Of a stretch of 64,000 nucleotides of DNA, positions 47,367-60,900 are shown in pieces. Within the stretch, counting starts at the first letter, position 1. Every line of letters begins with the position of its first letter. This DNA comes from Amyelois transitella (Eukaryota > Arthropoda > Insecta > Lepidoptera > Pyralidae). A program made the translations under genes and the position numbers. Location of the stretch: NCBI RefSeq assembly GCF_032362555.1, contig NC_083510.1, forward strand, positions 6,537,501 through 6,601,500. The letters are read 5' to 3'. Below the pieces are notes generated by a model, which was not told the origin of the DNA, made no database searches, and saw only the letters and a list, made by a program, of their open reading frames with translations.

Positions 47367-50300
47367 ATGAAAGTGCATCCTTCCATACAAGGACCCGGTA
47401 CTCGTCTGAGAAATGACAGTCAACCGGGTAAAAGCGAATTCGATGGTTGCTCTTTATTGGCGGCAAGTCTTCGCCATCAGACAACAGAGTTCTTCAATAA
47501 TTCAACTTTGCATGGTGTACGCTACATTGCGGAGAAAGAGAGGCCTTTTTGTGAAAAGTAAGCAAAGCATTGTTCTTATTTACCACAAAATGTTTGTATT
47601 GGTTTTATGTTTAAGTATCTTTTTAAATCATTTTACAAAACTGATGCTTGATTAATTTGCAGGTTTATGTGGTTTAGCTTCACAGCAGTAGGAGCTGTAA
47701 CCACATGCATCATCATTGTCAGCCTTTGGGAGAAATTTCAAACCAATCCAACCATCACAGGTAGATAAACTATGAGTCGAATTCTGACTTCCTAAACGTA
47801 TGTGATTGATAGTTATTTGCGCGTGACATACATCAGTCCCGATGAGAATGAGGTCATGTCATTTCTTGGATAAGGCATCATTAACATTTGAGTCTTCTTT
47901 CAGGTTTGGATACAGATTTTCACAACTGGGACGTGCCGTTTCCAGCAGTTACAATATGTGATTTGAGTCCTGTTGACGACGAATTACTTCAGGAATATAT
48001 TACGAAGTAAGAGTTGGAGAATTCGAGAATTTCTATTGTCGTGATATGTAAAGACATTACAAATTGAATAAAATTATTTTTTATTTTAGCACTTGGGGCG
48101 AAGATCCTCCGGAAGGCGCTGCAAACATGTTGCGATGGCTGGCGACGCTGAGTTACCATAGCGTGGGCGAGGTGACGGAATACTTCGGTGATGATGCCCT
48201 GGTGGGCAAGACGGACGCTGAAGCCCCTACGCCGGCGATCAACCCGAAAGACGCAGTATTTAGTGTAAGTGGTTTTGTAAGAAATAAGATATTTGTGTGT
48301 CTGTAGGTAGATAAGGAACATGTTCATAAGTTTCTCGCTAGTTTCTTTTTCAAGCTTAGATCATTTGTAAAAGTTCTTGTTCTAAATCGACCACTAAGCA
48401 TTATTCTCATATTAGATCATGTTTTAGTTGAGCAATATTTTTTCAAAGCGCAATAGGGTGCACCGGAAGTGAAAAATTATGTAAACTTTTACTTGTAGAT
48501 CGTCCGTCGATGCGAAACCCTATTCTACGATTGCGAATGGAAAGGTGACTCGGAGGAGTGTTGCGATTTACTTGTACCGGTGTTTACAGAAATGGGATTT
48601 TGCTACGCTTTCAATTCACGCCATGCTGAAAAAACCTGGCCATGGTAAATACTGTCGTTATTATTAGATATAACAAAATTTTTTGTAATTAACTTTTTAT
48701 ATTTTTTTTGCCGATTATATTTTATGAAGAGATATTTAGGTAATAAAAGATAAATAAAAGATAGGAAGGTAGGTCCCGGCATGTTAGTTGAACCAAAACA
48801 GTGGAAGCTGCGCAGAAGATTTTGAACAATTGCTAATCCCGGAAGAGTCGAATTCTCGGGTCAACTTATATGAGGTCAACTTATTGGGTGCTGTTCCTAA
48901 CTCGATGCCTTTAAGAATTTTATTGCGACTAAAATTTTACTCAGTTAAAGCTTTTGATATTTAACAGAATCATTTATTTCCATGAAGAAATCAAACCTTT
49001 TTATATTTTTTACTTGAAGGAGAGCAGTTTATTAACGTTAAATGATTTGTTTTAGGCAAACCCAACTTTTTTCGGAGCAGTTCACCGAAGCGTTCATCCA
49101 TGAAACAGATGCGAAATGGTCTTTCTTGTTCAACTCTTATCGTAATGACACTAACATAGATGTAAGGGCATTCATTTTATTTATATTTTACTATCTTAAT
49201 ATTACTGAAATATATACTCATGGCTACGATATTCAGCGATTTAACCAAAGACTTTCTGATCAAAAAATACCTAAATTGTGTGGAAAGTCGAATTTGTCAG
49301 TCCCTATTTAATTATAAATTTATAAGTATTAGCAAATTTTTGTACGTTTTCCTATAATGTAAATGGAAATTGTAAAATCGTTACATAACGAAGACTACTT
49401 CTTCAAGATATACATTCACTCGACGGAAGAAATGGCAGGGTTGGAGCAAAGCGCGCAGCACACTTGGGACCGTCGCGTGGAAAAGGTGTCATTCTCTGTG
49501 AAACATACGTACACTACAGAAGACGCCCGCCAACTTTCCATAAGCCAGCGAAGGTGTATCTTCGCTGATGAACAGAGTTTGGAAACCTCGAGCATTTACA
49601 CATATTCTGCCTGCATGAGACAGTGCAGAATGCAGAGGAGTCGCTCTTATTGCAAGTGTGTGCCGCACTTTTATCCGTCTATTAGTGAGTATATTCTTCT
49701 GCGTTACTTTAGTATAAGTTAAATGCAAGTTTTTAGATGAAAGGCTGGAGTAAGTATTTTTTTGTTTCTCATATGTCAAAGATACGAAGTGCAACAATCA
49801 GAACTTCTTCATGATAACGTAACTCGACACATTTCAGAGGGCTACAGACAGTGCACTATAAAAGAGCTGAAGTGCATAGCGGAGCATTTGGCCGCCATCA
49901 CTGACGTCACGCGATGCCCCTGCGAACTCGGCTGTTCCCACACTGTATACGAAGTCGAGAAACTCACTGAGATAGAGTGAGTTTAATTTCAAGTTATTGA
50001 TTGTCAGTTTATCTTTGTATCTTCCCTACACATAATGTTAAAGATAGGATCTGTGATCGACGTAGTAACGCATTACCTACCACATACCTACTAGAAATTA
50101 ACTAGGTATTTTTTGTAGGTAGGTTTTGTTATAACATCTCACCAAGCCGTTCCTTATCGCCTCCATGCTAAGCATGGGTTCGCGAAGGCAACTGCATCTT
50201 GCCAGATGTTTGGAGTGATCTATCACAAAAGACCTGAATATCTACACACCAAACTTAAATTCATTGTAGCCCGTTCAGTGAGATCTTGTCGAGGCCCTCT

Positions 50301-51833
50301 GTCAATGTATCATCAAAAATCTGCTGCCTTCAGGGGTAGTTACCGTTGTCAGGCGACGAAGTGTTGGATTGGAATAACATTCCTCCTCCAATAAGAGAAC
50401 AATCATCGATATCATTATTTAAAATCAAATTTCGTAAATCTTCTTGAAATGCAAATCAGTACTAAATCAGTATCGTACTAATAATAAAACAGTAAAAAAA
50501 ATTGTCTATCACTACGTAAAAAAGATCGAAAATCTGGAACACCTGATGCAGAACCATTATAGACCAGCTAAATCATCCGAATTATGGAATAAACGTCCTG
50601 ACAAAAGTTGTTCAACCTGATGAGCATTCTGTTTTGGCGAAATAAAAATGGAAGATCTGGATCATGTGATGTAGAAGCTAAAGGGACCAGCTACTCTGTT
50701 ATATGTACCGAAATTTTTCCAATAACACGCAAACGGAGTTGCGGGCGTCAACTAGTTATAAATAATACAACTTGTCGTCGGCAAGGGCCACTGTTTTTTA
50801 AATGTTCCTCCATTTCTTGATCTCATCTCTTCACTATTATAATAAGATTATACATGTATTTATCATGTTATATCTCGCGTATCTATGCCCAATTATATCC
50901 AAGTATTCTGTATAACGCCTATACCTTTTATTTTAACAACCGTTTTGTACGTTAGTTGCATTGTGATCCACGAAATCCGTTCTTTTATTTGATTTGATTA
51001 TAAAACCTTTCAGTTCAATGAAGACGGCAGGCACGACCACTTCGCTGGAGACAGAATTCGTTTCGTGGCCCATGGTGCGTTACAAACGAGAAGTGTTGTT
51101 CGGCTGGGTCGACTTATTGGGTAACAGTTTACAGTTATATCGTCATTTTGTTTTTAAATGAATGATCGAGTAGAATGATTTCTACTTGTCTAAGTAATTC
51201 AATTGTTTACAAGGCAATGTTATCAAATATATATCTATCAAAAGATAGGTATGTCAAAATTGCTTCATGTCGAAGTGTTGTTATAATAATATACTGTAAA
51301 GAAAATTTAATTTTTAGTATCATTCGGCGGCATAGCTGGCCTCTTCCTCGGCTTCTCGTTACTATCAGGCGTGGAGCTGATCTACTACTTCACGCTGCGG
51401 GCGTGGTGCGCCGTGGCGCGCGATGCGGACACCTTGCGCCGCGAGACCGAGGAGAGATTAGCGAAGCCGAAACCGCCTCACGATCTCAGCCTGGTGCCAT
51501 GGTATCTGAACAGAATATATTTAGTATAGTTATGTTACATAAGTGGCCTCTTCCTATTAGTTTGATTGCGGACGTGGAGCGTGTTTTACACATTCGTTGG
51601 TTTAACTAGCTAGCTAGCTAGTGCGATCGTACCTAGATAAAACTTGGCACAAAGTAACAGATGACTTTAACTTTTAGAAATTCTTACGGTAGGTTATAAT
51701 TGCTATATGTATGATTTCCAGGTGGAGACAGCCTCCAGCTCCGCGGACGCCTCGGCCACTGATGGTGCGTCCGAAAGACGTCCAGCCGCCGCAGTACTCG
51801 CCACCGCCGGGCTACACGTCCTATCTGCCATAA
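47367..51833 (+). CDS. Pickpocket-type DEG/ENaC sodium channel subunit, 545 aa, 11 exons
   Basis: Exons (in phase): 47367-47557, 47663-47760, 47904-48006, 48090-48264, 48499-48644, 49056-49161, 49408-49684, 49838-49976, 51014-51120, 51318-51501 and 51722-51833. The first membrane segment is FMWFSFTAVGAVTTCIIIVS. The post-M1 motif is VPFPAVTICDL. The extracellular Cys-rich loop holds ECCDLLVPVFTEMGFCYAFN, AEKTWPW, CRMQRSRSYCKCVPHFYP and CPCELGCSHTVYEV. The second membrane segment has SFGGIAGLFLGFSLLSGVEL followed by IYYFT, with the family's G-x-S-type selectivity filter region. The C-terminal tail is Pro-rich. These are the family hallmarks. Such channels act in chemo-, mechano- and osmosensation and in fluid balance. 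I cannot name the ppk subclass. Intron 8 (1 kb) shows no clear gene. Confidence 0.9.
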
Positions 51834-54800
51834 CTTTCTACACAACTACTTACAGCTATCTTACTGCTTTTAGTATTGTCCTTTGTTTTATTAAAAATAC
51901 TTTTAAAGTAAATGTATTTTAATTTTAGTTGTTTTAGGGGACGGGGGAATAAAAAAAGAAATACGGAATTATTGAAACATTTATTTTATGGTCACATCCA
52001 TCTAAAATGTCGTATTATTAGTAAAATTTTATATCGAACTACATTATCGTGAAATTGGACACAAAACAGTCAACAAGTTCCAAATATTGGAGAAATATAA
52101 ATATAGACAATTATATTAAATGCTAAAAAGAAACACAATAATGCAGTTCAATAAATAACAAGTTCAAAAAGGGAATACATAGCTCAAAATATTGACAGTA
52201 TCCTAAAAGGATTGAAATTAATTTACAATACCTTATTATGGATCAGCGCTGTTGTATCTCTTATTTACTAATGACATATATACCTAATCAAATTGCATTG
52301 GATGCATATTAATTTAGACTTTATATTTAACTTCCATCAGCGCTGATTGGATGATAATGCCCAACTTAACATAGTACTAATAATAAAAAGAAGCACCAAA
52401 CAAGAACTAAGATAAAAAAGGAATGGTATAAAGGCATGAACCATATTGCATTGTCTAAGGAACCTATGAATACTAAGTACTACGATGCATTGCGAAGCGG
52501 CGAAACATCACTAAATCTAGAATTATTGTAAGTACGACGTATGCATATTGTAGTACATTCGGGACGCATGGTCCTAAAGCTAACGCGATGTCAACTTCGT
52601 GTGCGATACTGAAATTCCCGCAAGGGGCAAGAACATATTTCATATTATCATAATGACTTTCTTTGAATGTTGTTTGTTAAAAATATTATTTTGAATAAAC
52701 AACAAAATATACAAATTTAATGAACGGACAACATTTAATTGCACAATAAGATAAAAAAAATACGAAATTGGGTGTGCGAATTTTTCACAAACCTCCACAT
52801 ATGTCATAATCACTCAATTTCGTCAAGTGGGGTCAATTTCGTTAATTTGTCTTATTTAATTGTGCAATAAAAAAATTTCAATAGAAATAGAGAGACTCAT
52901 TAAATTTGGATTATCTCTTGTTTATTCAAAATCACATTTAAAATATAAACATTCAAAGAAATGTCATTATGAGTCGAAATTCACAATGGTAACGCACATG
53001 AAATTAACTATAAGTAATTTTAATATGCATATTACATTTGCGAATAAATATTGACTATTATTTTCTAATTAAGATTAGTTCACCCAAAAATGAATGATGC
53101 GTGATTAAATATATGTATACAAATTTAATCATATAAGTCCAGGAACAAATTTACTTTGGCAATTACAACACTAAGTACGTAGCAGGTATATTGATTTTAC
53201 GATAAAAAATATTTTGCCAGTTTTACAAAATTAAGTAACGCATATCTAGGCGACGATTTTAACGAAAATTTTAACACCAATACAACAATAGTGACAATCA
53301 CATTCAAAAGTCCTAAATCAAGACAATTGTCTTTTTTTAACTCATCAAATGTTTTTACTAAACTTTCAGCACAATTTACCTAATTATGTTAAAATACGCG
53401 ATTTGCGTTGGATAGTAACAAACATAGAAGCATAGGTTTTGGCGAAAAAGAAAATCAATATTAACACAACTATTCAATAAAATTAAAAGCATTAAGTATA
53501 ATCACAAGCACAATGATCCATCACTGCCTAACTTAAGTACTGAATAAGTTAGAAAATGCAAATCATATTTCACTATGTATTCTTTTCTATACCACACAAA
53601 ATCCAGACGATTCATTTATTTACAAAGTATAATTCACTTATCAATACCTAAGTACTAATGTATAATTTAGGGGGAGTAAGCATTTTCCAATAATATCTAA
53701 TACAATAATCGTTAAAATAAATATAGAACTTTATCTAAATAAAAGGTAACCCGCTGGGAAGATAATTCACTATTCATTATATCTATAACGTGATATTTTA
53801 CTTATCACACAGTTAGAAGCTGACTGGACATGTTTTAGATATAGTATTGATATTTTTATTCGAGAAAACTAGTTTTGTCAATAAAAACATTCACAGTTTA
53901 ATGGTAACATAACAACAATGCAAAATTACATATTTTTTGATGTGTCTACTTTTAGAAAACATGTTAAGAAATATATTCTAAAGTTGAAGAACTCTGAACG
54001 CTTGTGATAAGACGTGATGCGTCAGAGTTGTTTTTCATGGGATAAGTATGAAAAAACGCCCAAGGGATAGAGAAAAATATTTCACAGTGTCGCGTCGTCT
54101 CATTTCATAATTAACTGATCTTGAGAAAACATTGACATTGCTTTAAATATGTAGTTTCAAAAACGCCATTCAAATAGTGTTTCATATGAAATCACAGCCA
54201 TACCTTGATCATAACCGCATAATACTCAACTTCCTTCTATATTTATTATTGAAATCTTGGACTTCATTCGGTCATAGAATCTAAAATGTTTGTTTTCTAA
54301 AAATAATTACAATACGATGACAATAAATGTCAAGATTTAGACATAATACTTTGTTGTGACCCTTTTGGCTATAGCACACTTAAAATAATTTTAAATCTTG
54401 TTTATAATCGTCATCGTTTTGTAATAACACATGACATTTTTTCCAGGCTCATGTTTGTTACATAAAATTCAATTCATCCAGATATCTAGCTACCAATTAA
54501 TTCTTGTTTCACTATTCATCAATGATGTAATATACAAAACAGTTATAAAGGGGCAGTCAAGTTGTGAAACTAATCGTAACGTAAGTATATAGAGAATTGA
54601 ACTAAACAAATACATAATTTTAAACTAATTACTTTAAAATTATTAATATTTTGCCCGTAACAAAATGACAACTTTTAACAAAATGCAAGACAGTATACCG
54701 CACTTGTCTATACATACAACTTCTAGGGCTATGCATTACCGTTGAAAAGGATAAGAGAGGAAAAATAAGGCAATGCCTTAATCAACGTTCGCGAATAACC

Positions 54801-54949
54801 CCGCACGCTTATATGAAATCAATGAACATATAAAATAGTGACAATTTTAAAATGCAATAGACAGCGCGTTTAACAATCTCGATTTCAAAAGCTGGAGATC
54901 AAAACATGCAAGGGACAGGCATTAACTCACGACGTACGTCGTATGATCG
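51834..54949. other. 3.1-kb AT-rich interval between convergent genes
   Basis: A plus-strand AATAAA (51948-51953) probably ends the pickpocket transcript. A minus-strand AATAAA (51985-51980) could end a long ATP13A 3' UTR. I see no gene inside. A fold-back repeat is at about 52737-52868. Confidence 0.5.
52737..52868. repeat. Fold-back repeat, possible small MITE
   Basis: TTTAATTGCACAATAAGATA (about 52736) and the inverted GTCTTATTTAATTGTGCAAT (about 52849-52868), together with CGAAATTG blocks on both sides, form imperfect inverted arms around about 70 bases. Confidence 0.5.
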
Positions 54950-57900
54950 TCAGCAGATGTGGTGGGGAGAGCGTGGGGGCCAAAGGGGACAGGCAGCGTC
55001 CCCTGAGACTTCTTCTTTTTCGGTCGCACAGCGGCGGCGCAGGAGACGGAATAGAGAGGTTATTTTCGCCGTGTCCGATAGTGTAGCCTGTAACCGATGC
55101 AATGCTATTTCTTTATTATTGAAATCGTATCTTAAACTAGTAAAGGTGATTAGTGATAACACATTCGTGAATTTCGTTACCTCTGACACAAATAAACAAT
55201 AGCATATGCATTACCCAGTAAGGCAGCCAATCAGCAGAGCGTAATGGTTATTATGCTCTTGAACCATATTCTTTTTCACATTCTCAAATTTTTGCTTATT
55301 TATTTATTAATTTAGGTCACATACATACAGATTACAAATTTGCATGATTATAATTACATAATATATACATGATTAAGAACTCAAACAACGAGAAATTAAA
55401 ACAATAACATTAATGAAATTACATTCCAAACTAAATTTAAATTATTTTACCTGCTGTTCAAGGATGTGGCAAAGCTTTTTTTATGTGAGTTAATCTGTAT
55501 AAACGCATATGTATTTAATCTTAGTGCATATTGTGGAAGGACAATAAAAAAATGAGCTATCAAATATAAGAAATTGGTCACAAAGCTCTAATAAATAAAT
55601 ATTGACATCACAAAATACATAATTTCTAGAAGGGAAGAAATTTATAAAAAAAGGTAAATTACCTCTTTTCAATGGGACACAGAAAAATAATTGATAACAA
55701 AAAATCTCAATCCTGATGCTAAGTAATAAAGTCTAAGATGGTCCATGCAAAGTTAAATAATTATTTCACTTCACTGAAGAGCTTAGGGTACGGCTTTAGA
55801 CCATTATACAATATTGGATTACTTTATTTACTCTTACCTTAACATCCCTGTTTTTAATTGCTTTCCTAAGAATGTTTTACTTTAAAAAAATTCATTAAAA
55901 GGTCTGTTATATTTCTTGTCAAGCTTAAATTTATAGCTTCTTAGAGCGTTTGCTTTTAAAATTAAACAAACTAACCTCAATAGCTATAGCCAGGAAGAGA
56001 TGTAGCACAGGCAACAGCAGCAGATAAAATCTGAACAGCATCTGATCAGGGTTGCTGTAGTCCATCACTATGACCTCCATGAGATCTGCCAGCCATTGCC
56101 ACGGGCAGAGAAGACAGCATATCACGAACACTGACTGGGTGATCAATGTGATCACCATTGCATCTGTAAATAAAATGTTAATTTAAAACTATTTATGGCC
56201 CGCGACTTCGTTGGCCGTAAAAGTTCTGAGAGGTGTGGGGGGAGGTATTGTCATATACCAGTTTTCAAGTTGGACCATTCCTTCCATCATCTAATTAACA
56301 AAGAAACTCTCAAGTCATATTTTTTACTTTAGTTGGTCCTATATATATCGATTCGTAAGCAATCTCTTTTAAGTACAGACATCGGTCGATTACTATTTTA
56401 TTATATACATATATGGAATAAAGAGAGTATGGATATAAATTTTATTGGGCTTTGATCTTCATTCACATTCATACTATCCTATTCATATATGACGTAAACA
56501 TCATTTCTCAAAAAAAAAAATCAACTTACAATTAGCACAGAACGGCTGCCTGAATGGCCATCCTTTGGCGTACACGCATGCCATAATTAAGTACTGGAAT
56601 GCAGATATGATGAATAGCACTGTGTTCTCCCAGCAGACCACTTGTTCCACATTCGGACCGCCTTCTACTGGAGTGAACCTGTAAAAATACATTGAAATTT
56701 CGTCATATTGAAGAAAAACGAACATTATTCTTTTATTATTGTGTACACTTGACCTGGCAAAGTTAGTTTCCTTAATACACTTAAAGTAGCCTTATAAATA
56801 ATTCAAATTATTGCGTAATTAACGCGTCGTGACAACTTGACATTTCTACGCGTTAAGACCTACCAAGGAAACGCGACTTTATATTCAACGACTGCCTACG
56901 CCAGCATGAAGAAGTTATTAAGACAAGACGTAGTGGAATTTTAATTAAATTTTGTCATGTGATGGAATGTCTACGGTATTAGTCTAACAGAAGTTATTGT
57001 GTGGTGATGCTTGTCATATTGGGTTCTATCAATTCAGTACTCACCACGTCTGCTCGTACAGCAGATACACCGCAGCTAATTGCACGAGCAGCGTCAGAGA
57101 CACCTGCGAGATGAGAGGCAGGATGCTGGAGAACGCCACCAGAGACACTGGCGGGGACACCGTGGTGAGGCTGGGCCCGGGCGCGGCGCGGCCCAGGGAC
57201 AGCGCCGACAGTGTAGTGAGCACCAGGTCGATGTATAGGAACTGGTTGTTGCCCAGGATGGAGTAGAACTGGCGAAGAAAAGGATTTTTATTTGGCATGT
57301 GGTATAGGCAGCAAATATGTATATATATAATACTTCTTTCAACCGAGTTGATGGATGAAGTAGCATCATACTATGATGATACGACGCATATTTTTCATGA
57401 CAGTGACTGTACTCAAACATTTATTGACTATCTTATAAAATAAGGTCATTTAAAATATTTGAGAAAAAAAGGTTGAAAATTGTTTATACTTACATTATAC
57501 AGAATGAGGATAGAAATGAACTGAATCAATGAATAGAGAGCCATGTATTTGAAAATGGCGAAGGACGTGCTGAGTGCACATCGACCTTCTAGTGCCAGTA
57601 ACTTCACGCATCTGATGTTTTGTTCTTGAGAAGTGAACGGCGCTGCCACTGTGAACAAAAATAAATAAAACGTGTTTACTTTTAATTTTTATAGAAAAAT
57701 ACTGAGCAACTGCATTTTTTTTATTACAAGTAAAAACAAGTCTTGATTTAATTACAGCAGATAGTGAAATGATTTAATATTATTAAATTTTTTCCACAAC
57801 ATAAATTTAATAAAAGTAACTAAACACAAATACTTTTATAATTAATTAAAGAATATTATTAAAATTTCCGTGTGTGCTAGTCCCCTTGGATGAGTGGCAC

Positions 57901-60900
57901 GTAGGTGTTTACCAGATCAAGCGAGGTTCTTATGATCGCAAATGGGATTGTTGCCCTACCGATCATTTATCTTATACAGAACTAGCAAACGTATGAATTG
58001 AATATCCCGGTTGACCTTGGTAACCCTTATTGAAATCCTTAAATAATGTATTAATTACCCAATGCGTCAGCCTCAGACAGGAAAATGACGCCAAGTGCCG
58101 CTTTTAGGGCGCCGCAGTCGTTAGCGCTGCCGCCGCACGTCTCCACTATCAACCCCTCGCTTTGCAGTGCTTTTATAAGCTAACGTATTCTAGTCTTTTT
58201 TAACACTCTGAAGCATAGTATAATTAAAATTCTTAAATAATTATTATTTTAATTACCCGATGCATCCGCCTCGGAGAGAGAAATGCCGACGTGTGCCGCT
58301 TTGAGAGCGCCGCAGTCGTTGGCGCCGTCGCCGCACATGCCCACTATCAGCCCCTCGCCTTGCAGCGCGGTGATCAGCTGGGTTTTCTGGTCAGGACCGA
58401 AACGACCGAACACTAGCCCTGGAAATATTATGCGTTTATTCAAATGTATGAGTATAAGAAAGAAATGCTATTTCAGCGGGGAAAAACATCGCAAGGAAAC
58501 CTTCACATTCAGGAAAGAACTGGATGTGTCCGTAACTATGATGAAATATGGGTTAAGTTCCCCTACAAAAGTTTGCTAACCTGACTCACCCAATCCAGGA
58601 TCCATGTTCAAGGGCGTAACGTGGAGCAGAATGGCGAGGATGTCGAGACCATAGCCAGGACGAAGAAGAAGATATTTATAAGCAAAATTCTTACCTCGAC
58701 TCAATATCGCTGGCATTAGTTCAGGGTAATGTATCCTGATGACTGCCCACGTTTTGCCTTCCAACGCCAAAACGTACGCATCTATTGGTAGTTTAGGAGG
58801 ACCGCCTTCTCCAACAACCTGGCATACAAAAATTACGTGCTGATAATTATGAATGGATTAACAGCAAAATGACGTTGACTTTGGAGGCCATTCTGTTTGC
58901 TAAAACTTTCGTTTAAGTCGGGTACACAACGCTAAAATGTAGGCGTTGTCGTTCGCCAAACCATCCAAACAGAACCAGCAAAAGCTAGCGAACATTATCA
59001 AAAGTAATGTTCGGAGTGTAGTCCGGCTTAAATTCTACTCATTATTATCCATGGAAAATATGTAGGTATTCCTTTACCAAGGACTCGTACCCACAAGGAA
59101 AATTTATTTAAGCAAGCTTATAGTTCTTCTATCTCTTTCTATTTGGTGTAATAAGAAAGAGAGAGGGTAACGGAAAAATCTTTGTAATTGACCTAATTTT
59201 AAAGAGATGGAAAAAAAACAAGGTCATTCGAGGTTAGTTTTCATTCTAATATTATTTGAGTTGATTTTCCTTTAATTATCTCACCATAGTAAAAACCTGA
59301 AATTCGAAACAACATATCAGTAGAAAATTCAACTTACTTCCATACAAAGTCGTGGTCTGGCATCTGTTTCGGTCTGCTGGTGGTCGACGGTAATGAGCAC
59401 CAGTTTCTGATGCGGCTGCACCATGAAACACCCGCGAGCCACCGACATGGCCGTCATTATGTTGTCCCCTGAGTAATAAGCAAATCATTTTATGAATATT
59501 AATTAGACGATTAGCTTAAACAAATAAAGCGTGATACACAGGGTGGCAGTTTCAAATCCTACAGCGGCCATCAATGACTTTTCCGAGTTACGTACATTAG
59601 TTTAATAGCTAACCTGTACAATAATTCAATAAGATGTTAAGTTCCCTGCAAAGGTTGTCAGATGGTCGCCGCTTCGTGTAAAAACCTGACTCACCCATGG
59701 TCAAAAGGCGCACCCTGAGCTCCGCCCCGATGGTTAGGATTTAACCAGGAAAAATAATATACCTACACCTAACCTATATAGACCAAACCTAGGTCAATCA
59801 GAAAAGGAAAAACATTTTATTATTAATTCCTTATCAATTGCATGCAAAAAATCTATTGATATCGCACATTCTTGCGTAAGAGTTCGTAACACCCCTTTCA
59901 CACGGCAGTTCAGTTTTGCAGGATTCAGTAAAAAGCTGGTTCCGCAAAACTAGACTGCCGTATGAACACGGTTGCATCCTGTTTTTTTACCATTCCTACG
60001 CCGGTTATCAGGTGAAATGGACGTAAATACTTTCCTAATTTTCTATTGGTATTATCGGCGTCGGCAGCGAAATAGAAGATTCTGGGTTCATCCTATTCTG
60101 ACACAACGCTCGAATTTGGGTATTTTTCGGAATCTTATGAGCGATTTGAGAAGAGATGAGTCAAAATTTTTCAATTATTTTAGAATGAGTATGACCACAT
60201 TTGACGATCTTTTAAAAAGGGTGAATGAAGATTTAAAAAAACATGATACAAATATGAGAAAAAGCATCACACCTGAAGAAAAGTTAGCAATATGTTTAAG
60301 GTAAGAATGAAATACATATTTAAAGTTTAATATTTATTACCAAACACAATAAGTTATGTATGTATGATATTTTCACAAGATGATCGTTAATATTAATTAA
60401 ATATTAGTGAAATCCGGAAAATCAGAGCTCTGCGATTCAACTGATTGTGCAGATGGCGATGACTGAACGCTGTAATGCGGTGTGAAATAACCTGCTGATT
60501 GATAAGAGTTGTTAAAAGTAGATGGTTGTTGAGAGGGCCATTGGTTAAAATTGCGGCTTTTTATATTTTGCAACAAACTTATAACACCTGCTTGAAATTG
60601 TAATATTTGATCATCGTTGAGTGAAGCTAGTGTAGGAAGTAAACTTTTAAAAAATGACAAGTTACGATCTTCATTCTGCGTATTCGGCTGACTTTTCATC
60701 TGGTGATCAATGAAACTCGCCATTTTTTGATCCATTACAGAAAGTCTCAGCCTTGGTAGTACACTTCTCTTAAGTCGTTTAGCACCACCTGCAGGATTTT
60801 CTTGTCCTGGACTTCCGATAATAGGTTCATTTTCACTTTCTTCATTTTGGATAGGATTTTCCGTATCACCCTCTTCAATATCTGCAGCTTTGTTACCGCC

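Noticed and set aside
58051-58187. Mutually exclusive alternative exon of the ATPase
   Set aside because: It lacks the catalytic Asp, lacks the first third of the exon, has a stop in the frame and would join out of phase.
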